Origin: Macrostomum hystrix
Lineage: Eukaryota > Platyhelminthes > Macrostomidae
Direction of reading: 5' to 3'
Length of the DNA: 64,000 nucleotides
NCBI GenBank assembly: GCA_950097015.1
Contig: CATNEN010000038.1
Span: 5,501,001-5,565,000 of the forward strand
Below the pieces are notes generated by a model. That model was not told the DNA's origin, searched no databases, and saw only the letters and a list, made by a program, of their open reading frames with translations. Shown here in pieces: positions 10,199-21,284 of this stretch. The position numbers and the translations under genes were made by a program. Each line of letters opens with the position of its first letter. The stretch's first letter is position 1.

Positions 10199-11293
10199 CA
10201 ATAATTTTATCATTAAAATAATGGTTCAATATTTATCAAGTAATAAGTATGAAGCCTAGCAATCAATATAAAAATAAAAAGAGAGCTAAAAAATTCATTC
10301 TGGCAGGTAACTAGTCATTTTTTGGTCTAAAACTAATTAATTTTATTCATAGTTTAAAGGCCATTATACAATCCCTTTAGCCTAGTTATTTTAGTTTTTT
10401 GTTTCTATTTTTGCAATTATTGAGTTCACAATTATTGCCTTAGTTGCAAAATGTAAAAACTTCAATCAATTGGTTATCACCAAAAAACTTTTTAGTGGCA
10501 AATAATAAATTATACTAAAAATGTAAAGTATATTTATATATAATTATATATTCAAATATACAAACAAGCTCCTCTTGATTTATGTAATTCTACTAAGTGT
10601 TGCTGGTTCTGACTAAAAATAGGTTGTCATGACAAATATTTTCATTTTTTTTCAATGGCATTAATAATAATCAATGTAATATCCAAATATCAGTTTATCA
10701 ATTAGATTATCCAGTATTTAAATGGCTCCTAGTATCTGCAGGGTAAAGAAGAGTGGGTCTGAAATCCATAGTCAGTATACATAATTTCAGTGTTTTTGAT
10801 AAAAGTAACAAACAAACAATGCAAACTATTTAGTAGGCATTTACTCTAACATCTATAGCTTAAATATGTTGTCAAAAGGCATTTTGAGTAGTGACAGTAT
10901 TTGCATTTATATATGTCATGTGGCATGTCTTTGTCTTGTATTCAATTTCCCCTTATGTTGGCTTTAGTCCCGTAAAGCATTGTTCTAACACAGTCTGGAA
11001 TTGTACCTGCCAGGTGAACAAATTCCAAAAATGCCAAAAACATTTTTTATGTTTTCATATTTATGTTTGAAAACAGAAGATAAATTTTTTGGTAATATTC
11101 TTCATACATGCTAATAGTCTCACATAACTATACAATACTAAAGCTTGATAAAATATGCTGTAACACTAATTCTGCCATTGTACTGCTTTATTGTTCTATT
11201 AATTTTTCAGCTATAATCTTTCATCAGTCCTAGTAAAATAAGAGCTTACTGCCACTTTGCAAAGCATTTTGTGTGCTTAGCTTGGTTAGCAGA
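10199..11293. other. AT-rich intergenic region upstream of the zinc-finger/RS gene
   Basis: No gene is recognised. A strong 3' splice site (polypyrimidine tract then TTTTTCAG ending at 11210) lies 84 nt before the ATG of the next gene and marks the start of its 5' UTR exon or a trans-splice acceptor. Confidence 0.5.
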
Positions 11294-14200
11294 ATGGATT
11301 TACCATACTGCCAACTGTGTAGTGAATACTTCTACACACCTATCGACTATGAAGCCCATCTTGTGTCTGATGAGCACCTGCAAAGGCTGCTCACTGTTTC
11401 TTTTGGTCAACCAGTGTCAACATCAGCATTAACTGCTGCAAATCAAGAAGATGCAGCTTTAGAGCTTGAACTTGTCCAGTCAGATTTCATTTATGTGCAC
11501 AAGCACACACATCAAATGGCCCAGATCTACAAGGCTTACCAAAACTACATTAGGCAGATAATACCATTCGGGCATAGCTACATTTTGCTACTTGACGCTG
11601 TGCCTCCAAGCATGTGGCAAGGCATGATTTCAGCTTTGAACCAGTATACCGTGTCCTATCCACTATTTGTGCAAAGTGGAACCAAAGGTGTTGCGCCTGG
11701 CAATAAAAGACTTATGGAGTTCGTTTTAGTTGTTGACATAGACTCTTCTACCACTGCAAGTCAGTTAGCTTTTAGCGTTGGCGCTGAAGAGGCGGATGTC
11801 GTACTAATCACAGGTGATGCTGGATCGGATGCTACTGGCTTTCTTCGCATCGGTCGATCAAATCGGCAGGTGGCCCTGGACCGAATTCGTTCAGCCCGCG
11901 TGCCGCCCAGGCAGCGTCAGTTAAATGTATTCGAACTCTGGGGACCTAGCGCCTCGCATGGTGGTGAGACTCGTTCTCCAACTCCACCGCCGATGCAGAC
12001 TTCGCTTTCTACGTCGCCGAAATTAAACAAAGACGTTCCCAGGTTACTTGCTTCTTTGTCTTCTAAAACTAAAAATGTGCCCTCAGCTTCCACTGTACCG
12101 TCTGCACTGCGAAGCAGCGTCCTTCGCGAGGAGCCTCGTCCGCCTTCGCCTAGCCGAAGCAGCAGGTTGCCATCTGCTTCTTTAAGTAGTGGCGGTGGTC
12201 GAGGGCACAGTAGCAGCAGACGCCGGACAGAAGAGAGCAGCAGCCGCCGTGAAAAGTCTCACCGCAGGTCTAGATCGCGTTCGCATGAACGCAAGCGAAG
12301 TCGTAGTAGAAGCCGGTATCGAGACCGAGAGCAAGGAGATAAACGACATAATCATTCTAGAGACCGCTATAGTGATCGAGATCCCGAGCGTGCTCATCAT
12401 CGTGACCGCGATCGCACACGCAGTCGGAATGATACGCAGAGTAGTGTGCATAAGGAACGCAGTCAACGTAACTCCAGTCCTCCATCGACATCAGCAGTGT
12501 CCGCTCGGGAGTCATTTGATATCGACGAATCGCCATGCTATATGCAGCGCTACTGGTCTATGAAATTTGGAGGCATGCCTTATATGGAGATCTCTGGATT
12601 CGATCTTGATGTTGATAGTATCGACTTGGCTGATGCCGTCTCCACCCGCATGGGCGGCATCGAGAGCATCTATGCGTGCGTGAACTTCAAGGATCGGGGA
12701 AAGTGTGTAATTTGCACGTTCAACGATCGGACTCCTATGCCATCAGTCAATGAAGTCAAAGCAAATCTTAAAGACCTCTGCAGCAGCGAAAATCTTTACG
12801 TACAAGAATACACAGAGGGCTCATTTGATAAATTTAAGTTTAACCTTCCTCATAAGTTTTTCTTTGTTCCTTTGACGAAGGCGCGAGCCTTTGAGCCTAT
12901 GTTTCTATTGATTTGGAATATACCAACCAATGTGCACCCGAACCATATTTTGTACAACATGCGTCGATCTATGCCAAGCGCTCGAAGTTTCGTCAGCCCA
13001 CGAATATGTCACAAGTGGCTCCGCGCAAATAAGAAACCTGATGATCAGGTTTCGTTTCGCAATTCCGGATTTGTTGTTGCTAGGTTCAACAATACCGAGG
13101 ACTGCTCAGTTATGATGCAGCGACTAGAGGAGGCCGCTGAAGATGACCTACAGGCCGTGTTCTCAAGTTCGAAGGTCAAATTCTCATTTGTTTGCATGCA
13201 AGAGACTTGTCTGATTCCGCCATTTTCTTTTCCGTGTCACAACATTTTGCTGTGGGATTTGGATGCCGACTGGGACAGCACCAACATCCGCGACGCCTTG
13301 CCTGACCGACCTTTCGTGCCATTTCTGTGCAACTGCCACCCTGACTCTGTGCCGATTGCACCGCACCCATTCTCTCTCGATGCTGCCGCCAAGCACATTG
13401 TTGATCAGCTAGCAGCCGATGGTCCGGCCGTTGTGTGTCAGAAGTTAAATGAACTGCTAAAAATTGAGAGTGACCCTGGATCTGTTTGTGTTGAAAACAA
13501 ACCAAGTTGCGTACCTCCAATCGAGTTAAGTAGCGTTAGGCTCGGATCTACAAGTAGCTACTGGTGTCTGTTGTACGGCCCTGACATTTACTTTTCCGCG
13601 AAAGGCTTTCCATTGTCAATGGACTCGTTGGAAATCGAAGAGATTGTAAAGCGCGTTTGTGATGCCTATTGTGTCTATGTAACAGTTTATCCTCAACCAG
13701 TTCCACAAGTCCTGACGAAGCAAGCAGTGTTTCGCTGCACGTCCGCGTTAAGCTCTCCAACGAGCCAGGTTACCCAGTTCATAAAGCATAAAATCCTGCT
13801 TGAACTAGAAAGGTTGCAAGTATCTCTTACCGATTCGATCTTTGTTACCGAATGGAGTTACCGCACCTGGGAAAAGTTTAAAAACCTGCGCCCTTTTATG
13901 ATTCCATTTTGTCCTTTGCCGAACGGCTACCGAAAGCCGCACTTTATCATGGTGTGGAACATAAACCCGGAGCTTGGCAAGCACGTTTTTGTTCGCAATT
14001 TTTTAAAGAAATATCCCCATGCGCGCAGTGTTACTTCTCCGAATATGCAGCCTGGTCAAGTGTGCCGCAACCCCGAGTATTGTGTGCTGCGTTTCGACGA
14101 TCCGGAAGAATGCATTCGCGCCTACGCCTCAATGCGCTTGATGCCGGAGCAGGAAATCCAAGCCCTTTGCCCCAGGTCAGAGGTACGCTTTATACTATGC

Positions 14201-14497
14201 CGGATGGAGGAGACCTGCTATGTGAGACCTTTCCTATTTCCTTGTCACAACTTCTTTTTCTGGTACGGTCGCAGCGACGATGGCCGCACAAACAACGGTG
14301 ACAAGCTTTTTGTAGAACCTTGGTCCCGGCGATTTGACTGCTCCTGCCATCCATATTGCGAGGCTCTGACGCCTGTAGGACCGCAACTGCTTCGTTTCGC
14401 TCGGATGGTGCACACTGCGGTTGAGAAGTCAACTTGCGAGGCGGTGAAAAACTGTCTGTTGATGTACATCGAGGCGACACAAGAAGCACAAACGTAG
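11294..14497 (+). CDS. Zinc-finger, RS-rich protein with duplicated RRM-like/cysteine module
   Basis: A single 1067-codon exon, starting at ATG 11294 in good context (agcagaATGG). Residues 6-28 form a C-x2-C-x12-H-x5-H zinc finger of the matrin/U1C size class. A folded region follows to about residue 220, then a Ser/Pro-rich stretch and an RS/RD-rich block at about residues 280-395 (SRSRSHERKRSRSRSRY). The C-terminal half is an internal duplication (about 413-750 and 755-1060). Each half has an RRM-like fold signature (LIWNIP ... FVVARF and MVWNIN ... CVLRF) followed by a conserved cysteine module: ETC, then PCHN, then CxCHP. The composition suggests a nuclear RNA-binding or splicing-related protein. 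I do not recognise the family. The absence of introns over 3.2 kb is unusual beside its intron-rich neighbours. Confidence 0.85.
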   Translation: MDLPYCQLCSEYFYTPIDYEAHLVSDEHLQRLLTVSFGQPVSTSALTAANQEDAALELELVQSDFIYVHKHTHQMAQIYKAYQNYIRQIIPFGHSYILLLDAVPPSMWQGMISALNQYTVSYPLFVQSGTKGVAPGNKRLMEFVLVVDIDSSTTASQLAFSVGAEEADVVLITGDAGSDATGFLRIGRSNRQVALDRIRSARVPPRQRQLNVFELWGPSASHGGETRSPTPPPMQTSLSTSPKLNKDVPRLLASLSSKTKNVPSASTVPSALRSSVLREEPRPPSPSRSSRLPSASLSSGGGRGHSSSRRRTEESSSRREKSHRRSRSRSHERKRSRSRSRYRDREQGDKRHNHSRDRYSDRDPERAHHRDRDRTRSRNDTQSSVHKERSQRNSSPPSTSAVSARESFDIDESPCYMQRYWSMKFGGMPYMEISGFDLDVDSIDLADAVSTRMGGIESIYACVNFKDRGKCVICTFNDRTPMPSVNEVKANLKDLCSSENLYVQEYTEGSFDKFKFNLPHKFFFVPLTKARAFEPMFLLIWNIPTNVHPNHILYNMRRSMPSARSFVSPRICHKWLRANKKPDDQVSFRNSGFVVARFNNTEDCSVMMQRLEEAAEDDLQAVFSSSKVKFSFVCMQETCLIPPFSFPCHNILLWDLDADWDSTNIRDALPDRPFVPFLCNCHPDSVPIAPHPFSLDAAAKHIVDQLAADGPAVVCQKLNELLKIESDPGSVCVENKPSCVPPIELSSVRLGSTSSYWCLLYGPDIYFSAKGFPLSMDSLEIEEIVKRVCDAYCVYVTVYPQPVPQVLTKQAVFRCTSALSSPTSQVTQFIKHKILLELERLQVSLTDSIFVTEWSYRTWEKFKNLRPFMIPFCPLPNGYRKPHFIMVWNINPELGKHVFVRNFLKKYPHARSVTSPNMQPGQVCRNPEYCVLRFDDPEECIRAYASMRLMPEQEIQALCPRSEVRFILCRMEETCYVRPFLFPCHNFFFWYGRSDDGRTNNGDKLFVEPWSRRFDCSCHPYCEALTPVGPQLLRFARMVHTAVEKSTCEAVKNCLLMYIEATQEAQT

Positions 14498-15759
14498 TCC
14501 ATTAGGTGAAGATGCTCTGCATTAGTGTAAGCAACGAAGTGTTAGCTTTGAAACACTGAATCGAATGATTTAGTAGCCTGATGATATGCTTGAAATTGTA
14601 AATGGTTTTGCTTTGGTTTCTTCTGATCTTTACTCTTTTAATTCATCTCACAATCTAAATTACAACTGACATTGTCCTTTATCGTTTTCCTTTGTTACGT
14701 TTCAATCAAGTCAGGATGAAATCAGCACGATCACAGCAGAAATTAAAGTTTTGTTTAGCATTTATGTTTTGTTCTAACTGGTTCAGTTTCTTCAGATTCT
14801 TCAAAAGTCTAGCCCGTTTTGTTACCTATCTTTAAATCGAAAATACAAACTAATGCAGAATTATAGTACCTACTTCATATTGTTTTAATTCAAACTAACA
14901 TTTCTGTTAAGCCCAGCTTTTGTTAAAATTAATTGCTTACTAAGTTTCTAATTGAAATACTTTCAAAAAGCTCAAGTTTTTGCTGGTAAACATTATTCAT
15001 ACGACAACTCTAATTTACATATATTATTTTAGATTACACTAGAAGATTAATTTTTTCCTGGTTTTGAAGGGGCTCGCAATGAGGCTTAATCTGATAGAGG
15101 CACTTAAATTAACTTAGGAGTGGTAAAGCTTGAGAAAAGGAGCTAATTTGGCAAATAAAATAAATTGTACCTACACAATCATTTTTTTTCATTTATTAAA
15201 CAGGCGATGTATTTAGTGCAGGAAACCAGAAAAATTTATACAAATTATAATGTTGTTATTGTATTTGTAATCGAATCGTTAAAAAAATTCCTGTTAACAT
15301 TCTATTGCTAAAGTATCTGTTTGATTTTCCTAAACCATGGCTGCTTTCGACTGTCCGATTGCTTATCAGTGGATTACTGTTATCAATCGTTTTTCACTGA
15401 AATGTTCTGTTCTGTATTCTCATTTTTTATTAATAAATGAAGCAAACATTTTTGCATGCTTTTAAAAGCTAGTAAATTATACACGCCCATAGTTGTTTTT
15501 CTGCTACAATAATGCAAAACGCTGCATGATGACATAGCTTACATCTTCGTTATTAATTTACATACCGGATAGAGATATTTAAAAAACAATAGTGTATCTA
15601 TTGCTTGACACTTACAGTATTAGACTAGATCAGAGCTGCATCTCTGCACTCTTCAGACTTGACACAGGGATATCAAAATTAGGAAAAATCTATTATTTTT
15701 ATATAATTTAGGATTACTTCTAAACACACTTGGTTCGAATCTTCATTAAATAGTTCTGC
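14498..15759. other. AT-rich 3' UTR and intergenic region
   Basis: No gene is visible. A possible polyadenylation motif (AAATAAAATAAA) occurs near 15155. A 3' splice site (ATATAATTTAG ending at 15711) precedes the next ATG by 49 nt. Confidence 0.4.
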
Positions 15760-16359
15760 ATGGCAATCGGGCCCGATTTGCAGGCCGCCAATTCCTCTGG
15801 CAGCCAGACAAAATCGGCGACTGGCTCCGCCGACTCGCGCGAGCTCACCCACGAAGACATTGTTTACATAAAGAAGTGCAGAGAAGAAGCTCTGATTTAT
15901 AGCCAAGTGCCACTTACCAGCCTGTTTACTGGCTATGTGCTTTACCGTCAGCGGGCTGGCTACTACAATCACTTGTCATTCGCAGCCGTAGTCGGGCGCT
16001 ACCTGTTCGCCCTGAGCAGCGGCATTGTGCTTGGTGCTGTTGCCTACCTTCCGCTGTGCCTTTCCCGTGTGACTCGCATTGACATGGTTGATAGCGTGCT
16101 CCAGGAGAAGATCCTGCGCCAGAAGTCCAATCAGCAGCTGGATGAAAATTCGAGGCTCCGTGTGCCGGATGTTGGGCCGAACGAGCCATTCCGTGACGCT
16201 TATCTGGAAGCTGTGCGCAACAACGAAGGATTCACCACCTACAGACAGAGGCGGGAATTCTCCAGACAGATGGCGGCTCAGCAGAGGGCCCCGGAGCAGC
16301 AGTCTCAGGCTGCCCAGTCTTCTAACCAGCCGCCTCATTCGTCCCTGACCTGGCAGTAG
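15760..16359 (+). CDS. OCIA-domain-like protein
   Basis: A one-exon gene for 199 aa. The segment from about residue 30 to 105 (LTHEDIVYIKKCREEALIYS, then LPLTS-like turn and two hydrophobic stretches ending CLSRV) follows the OCIA domain pattern: an acidic start, a conserved KxC-R/N-E-S/A motif, then paired hydrophobic helices. The remainder is charged and ends in a Gln/Ser-rich tail. OCIAD proteins sit in mitochondrial or endosomal membranes and influence respiratory-chain assembly or signalling. The Trp-Tyr-Arg usual after the first helix is replaced here, so similarity is moderate. It lies 501 bp upstream of ADSL on the same strand. Confidence 0.62.
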   Translation: MAIGPDLQAANSSGSQTKSATGSADSRELTHEDIVYIKKCREEALIYSQVPLTSLFTGYVLYRQRAGYYNHLSFAAVVGRYLFALSSGIVLGAVAYLPLCLSRVTRIDMVDSVLQEKILRQKSNQQLDENSRLRVPDVGPNEPFRDAYLEAVRNNEGFTTYRQRREFSRQMAAQQRAPEQQSQAAQSSNQPPHSSLTWQ

Positions 16360-16860
16360 TTGGCTTATTGAAGTCATGAAAAAATAGTCTTAGCATTGTG
16401 TACTACCTATCAGAGTTTAAGTTGTTACTTTCGAATTACTGTTAGTGCATATACTATGTTCACGCAACCATGCGGTCATTTTTCAAAGCTTTTTATAGTG
16501 AACACCTTCAACACTAACTATTTGAAAGCAGTTTTTGTGCGAAAAACGTTGCTAGCTGATGTATTTTTGTCCTATAAAACTTAGCAAGTGATATTTCAGT
16601 GTTTTGATAAATGTAAATAACAGCAAATTACAAAGTGCTTGTGACTACACCTAATTGCGTTGTGGTGATTATTGGTCCAATACACATGAACGGCCGATTA
16701 AGTTAACTGGCGTGTTAAAAATTCTTTTTTTATTTTTTCAGTGATTGAATTTGGCCATATTTAATGCTCGAATGAAAACTGACCAGAAAATGTCCACCTT
16801 ATTAGCATATTTTCGAGCCGTCGAAATTCCTCTTTGGGAGTCTCATTCCCTGGTTGGGAT
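16360..16860. other. Intergenic region upstream of ADSL
   Basis: Contains the 3' UTR of the OCIA-like gene and a strong 3' splice site (TTTTTTTATTTTTTCAG ending at 16741) 120 nt before the ADSL start codon. No other feature is seen. Confidence 0.4.
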
Positions 16861-19800
16861 ATGAGCAAACGAATAGCTCCGCGTGACTCTTTTACTTCTG
16901 CCCTGCTGCAGGCAACGTCAGCTGACACCGACCTGCAGCAGCGCCGTCAGTCAATATCGCTGGCTGACGAGGCGGTGCCTCTGTCGGAGGAGGACATCCA
17001 GTCCATTGTGTACCGAAGCCCGCTGGTCACTCGCTACGCCAGCCCGGAGATGGCTGGCAATTTCGGTGACAGGAAAAAGTTCACCACCTGGCGCAGGCTG
17101 TGGCTGTGGTTAGCCGAATCGCAGCAGCAGCTTGGCCTGGCCATCAGTGACCGGCAGCTAGCTGAGATGCGAGCCAATCTGGACCGGCTGGACCTTCGCC
17201 TGGCTGCCGAAGAGGAGCGCAAGCGGAAACACGATGTCATGGCTCACGTGCACGCCTTTGCCGCCCAGTGCCCGGCCGCTGCTTCCGTCATCCACTTGGG
17301 TGCGACTTCTGCCTACGTTGGCGACAATACCGACCTGATTTGCCTGCGCGACGCCTTGGACATTTTGCTGCCCAGGTGCGACTTTTGAATTAATAAAATG
17401 CTTGAAAAAAAAACAGTTAGATTCATCCAAAGTCTATCCGTAAAGCATTACACACGGGCAGAGAAACATGCTACCTATCTTGGAGTATCTTCAACGCATT
17501 CAGAGGCTGCGTTCAGTACATGGACCAACTAGCTTCTAATCAAACTGGTTGCCACAATGTACAGCTGGGATATACTGGCAGGGACACAGCTCAGCTTGTG
17601 TCTATACAGCTCAAGGACACATCTTTTGCCAAAATTAAGAATCGAACTCGTGGCCTCTCTCGGTCAGTAATGCGTCGAAAGCTAAAAAACTAGGTCACAA
17701 GCACCCAGTATTTAGCCAAAAAATCGCTGATCATCTTTCACTTTGAGTTGTTTCATACGCTTCTCAAGTGTCACAAACTAAGAAGTCTTTGTAGTATTGT
17801 CTTGGTTTGAAACGACTTTCGAACGCTACGGTCCTTTTTACCAAGTTTGAATTGAGCTGCTCACTAAAGTACACCGCTCACGGCTACTCCGCAGGTTGGC
17901 TGCAGCTGCCTCGGCTCTGGCCAAGTTCGCCAGGCAGTACCGCGATGTGGCCTGCCTCGGCTACACCCACCTGCAGCCGGCCCAGCTGACCACGGTGGGC
18001 AAACGCGCCTGCCTCTGGCTGGCGGATCTCCTGACCGACCTGCGCAATCTGGCGCGCTGTCGCTCGGATCTGCGCTTCCGCGGCGTCAAAGGTACCACGG
18101 GCACTCAAGCCAGCTTTCTGCAGCTGTTCGACGGTAATCACGACCTGGTGGAGCAGCTGGACCAGCTGGTCACGGACAAGGCTGGCTTCCCCTCGGCCTA
18201 CATCGTCACCGGCCAGACCTACAGCCGCAAAGTGGACTCGGAGGTCCTGCTGCAACTGGCCGGCTTCGGCGCCACCGCCCACAAAATTGCTACCGATCTG
18301 CGTCTTCTGGCCTCCTGGAAGGAGATCGAGGAGCCGTTCGAGCGCGACCAGATTGGCTCCTCCGCCATGCCCTACAAGCGGAACCCCATGCGGCTGGAGC
18401 GAGTCTGCGGCCTCGCCCGTCACATCATGATACTGGCTCAGGTGAGCTGACTGCCCGCTGTGGGTGGGCATTGCACCTGGCTATCCTGTCTCCTACCTGT
18501 CTGCCTCCTGCCTGTCTGCCATCTACCTGTCTGTCTCCTACCTGTCTGTCTCCTACCTGTCTGTCTCCTACCTGTCTGTCTCCTACCTGTCTGTCTCCTA
18601 CCTGTCTGTCTCCTACCTGTCTGTCTCCTACCTGTCTGACTCCTACCTGTCTGTCTCCTACCTGTCTGACTCTAGCTGTCTGTCTTCATAGAGTCGGACA
18701 ACTTTAATTCTTCTTACTTTTTTATAATCGTTTTATTCCCTGATAAAACGGAATATAGCAACAGTTTTTAACCCGGCCCATCCCGCCAGGACGCCCTGAT
18801 GACCCACTCGGTGCAGTGGATGGAGCGCTCTCTAGACGACTCCAGCAATCGGCGGCTGAGCATCCCGGAGGCGTTCCTAGCCGCCGACATTGTCTGCAGC
18901 ATTCTGGGCACCGTATTCGACGGCCTAGTAGTGTATCCAATGGTCATTCAGAGGCGCGTTAATAGCGAACTGCCATTCATGGCCACAGAGAACATTTTGG
19001 CCGCCATGGTCAAAGCTGGCGGCAATCGTCAGGTGATTGTATTAGTAATTTATTCAAGGCCTGGTTTTTTAAGTTAGAAATTTATACTGATATAGGACTA
19101 GGCTCTGTACGATAGGGTCCACATTGTGTAGCATTATGAGTCGTAGATAAAGTTGTAGCGGGATCCATAAACAGGAATCGCAGCAGGAGTCGCAGGTAGA
19201 ATCAAAGCGGGATCCATAATCCGGAAACGCAGCAGGAGTCGTAAATAGAATCGTAGCAGGATGCATAACAGGAATCGTAGCAGGATCAATTACTGGAATC
19301 GTAGCAGGATCCATTACTGTAATCGTAGCAGGATCCATTACTGTAATCGTAGCAGGATCCATTACTGTAATCGTAGCAGGATCCATTACTGTAATCGTAG
19401 CTAGATTCTAAGGTAAAATCGTAATGGGATCCATAGACAGGAATCGTAGCAGGATCCATAACAGGAATCATAGCAGGATCCTTAACAGGAATCGTAGAAG
19501 GATCCATAAACTGGAATCGCAGCTATAGTCTAAGGTAGAATCGTACCAGGATCCAAAAACAGGAATAGTAGCAGGATCCATTACTGGAATCGTAGCAGGA
19601 TCCATTACTGGAATCGCAGCTAGAGTCTATGGTAGAATCGTAGCGGGATCCATAGCAGGAATCGTAGAAGGATCCATTACTGGAATCGTAGCTAGAGTCT
19701 ATAGTAGAATCGTAGCGGGATCGATAACATGAATCGTAGCATGATCCATTACTGGAATCGTAGCAGGATCCATTACTGGAATCGTAGCAGGATCCATTAC

Positions 19801-21007
19801 TGGAATCGTAGCAGGATCCATTACTGGAATCGTAGCAGGATCCATTACTGTAATCGTAGCTAGATTCTAAGGTAAAATCGTAATGGGATCCATAGACAGG
19901 AATCGTAGCAGGATCCATAACAGGAATCATAGCAGGATCCTTAACAGGAATCGTAGAAGGATCCATAAACTGGAATCGCAGCTATAGTCTAAGGTAGAAT
20001 CGTACCAGGATCCAAAAACAGGAATCGTAGCAGGATCCATTACTGGAATCGTAGCAGGATCCATTACTGGAATCGCAGCTAGAGTCTATGGTAGAATCGT
20101 AGCGGGATCCATAGCAGGAATCGTAGAAGGATCCATTACTGGAATCGTAGCTAGAGTCTATAGTAGAATCGTAGCGGGATCGATAACATGAATCGTAGCA
20201 TGATCCATTACTGGAATCGTAGCAGGATCCATTACTGGAATCGTAGCAGGATCCATTACTGGAATCGTAGCAGGATCCATTACTGGAATCGTAGCAGGAT
20301 CCATTACTGGAATCGTAGCAGGATCCATTACTGGAATCGTAGCTAGAGTCTAAGGTAAAATCGTAGCGGGATCGATAACATGAATCGTAGCAGGATCCAT
20401 TACTGGAATCGTAGCAGGATCCATTACTGGAATCGTAGCAGGATCCATTACTGGAATCGTAGCAGGATCCATTACTGTAATCGTAGCTAGAGTCTAAGGT
20501 AAAATCGTAGCGGGATCCATAGACAAGAATCGTAGAAAGATCCATTACTGAAATCTTAGCTAGAGTCTAAGGTAAAATCGTAGCGAGATCCATAATCAGG
20601 AATCGTAGAAATCTGCATGATTATTCTATTCAGCGTGGTTCGTTGAATCGTAGTTCTGCATTCTGTAGTTCAATACTCAAACCCAGCCAGTCCAGAAGAG
20701 TCAGTTCAAATGTCGCAGTTCATTTGCCTCCGTTCAGGAATGCCACGAGGTAATTCGCCAGCTTAGCCAACAGGCGGCCGCCCAGGTGAAAGAGCGCGGC
20801 CTGGACAATGACCTGATTGAGCGGATCCGATCGGCTGATTATTTCGCTCCGATTCGAGACCAGCTCGGCCAGCTGCTGGATCCGGCCACCTTCGTGGGCC
20901 GGGCGCCTCAGCAGGTTGACCGCTTCCTGGTCGAGGAGGTGGCGCCGGCCCTGGCTCCGTTCGCCGCTGCCCTCGACCGGCTGACGGTTGTTGAGCAGCG
21001 GGTTTGA
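16861..21007 (+). CDS. ADSL: Adenylosuccinate lyase
   Basis: Four exons, 16861-17375, 17895-18441, 18790-19032 and 20738-21007, give 524 aa with all frames consistent. The protein follows animal ADSL almost end to end: [24 protein letters not shown], the catalytic-His segment [52 protein letters not shown], and the flexible signature loop [11 protein letters not shown] carrying the catalytic Ser. The last exon contains [10 protein letters not shown] and ends near the usual C-terminus. ADSL cleaves SAICAR and adenylosuccinate to release fumarate in purine synthesis, as a cytosolic homotetramer with active sites shared between subunits. It is about 40 residues longer than the human enzyme, partly by an N-terminal extension. 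Introns 2 and 3 hold minisatellites and intron 1 a SINE. ATG 16861 is chosen because no upstream in-frame ATG exists. Confidence 0.97.
17440..17705 (-). mobile_element. Probable tRNA-derived SINE in ADSL intron 1
   Basis: On the minus strand the head reads like a tRNA: GACCTAGTTTTTTAGC (box A region), CGACGCATTACTGACCGAGA (anticodon side), then box B GAGTTCGATTC. The body that follows does not match the other SINE families here. Its end is not defined. Confidence 0.5.
18485..18690. repeat. 15-bp minisatellite in ADSL intron 2
   Basis: About ten copies of the pyrimidine-rich unit TGTCTGTCTCCTACC, with TGTCTGACTCCTACC variants near the end. It fills more than half of the 348-bp intron. Confidence 0.9.
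19135..20615. repeat. Complex 24-bp minisatellite filling ADSL intron 3
   Basis: The main unit is GAATCGTAGCAGGATCCATT-ACTG, interspersed with longer variants carrying CTAGAGTCTAAGGT. There is a higher-order duplication: the variant block starting near 19391 is repeated almost exactly near 19850, an offset of 459 bp. It shares the core GAATCGTAGCAGGATCC with two other arrays in this window. Confidence 0.92.
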
Positions 21008-21284
21008 GTTCGGACTCAAGCTGGCACGTGCCGAATCTCTTCTATATGCAGTTGCATCGAGTCGAAGGCGAAGCACTAAATTTATGGCCCTGACGTCATC
21101 ATTTGAACCGGTTTAAATCAGCGCCAACTCCGTTTAATATTTCGATCTTTTCGATTGCCGCTGCAGTTTATTTCGTTATTAAAATATAGCGAATTCTTAG
21201 CTTTAGAAAATTCACATTAAGTACAATTTTTGTGTCTTTTTAGCATTTTGTCATTTCTCATTCAATCGGTAACCGGTAATCACA
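21008..21284. other. ADSL 3' flank
   Basis: AT-rich 3' UTR and flank; no further gene is seen before the next minisatellite. Confidence 0.4.

Noticed and set aside
12182-14502. Several shadow frames overlapping the zinc-finger/RS gene
   Set aside because: They lie on other frames of a long coding exon with clear domain content and have no support of their own.
19286-20545. Minus-strand repetitive frames rich in NGSCYDSS
   Set aside because: They are the reverse reading of the 24-bp minisatellite inside ADSL intron 3.
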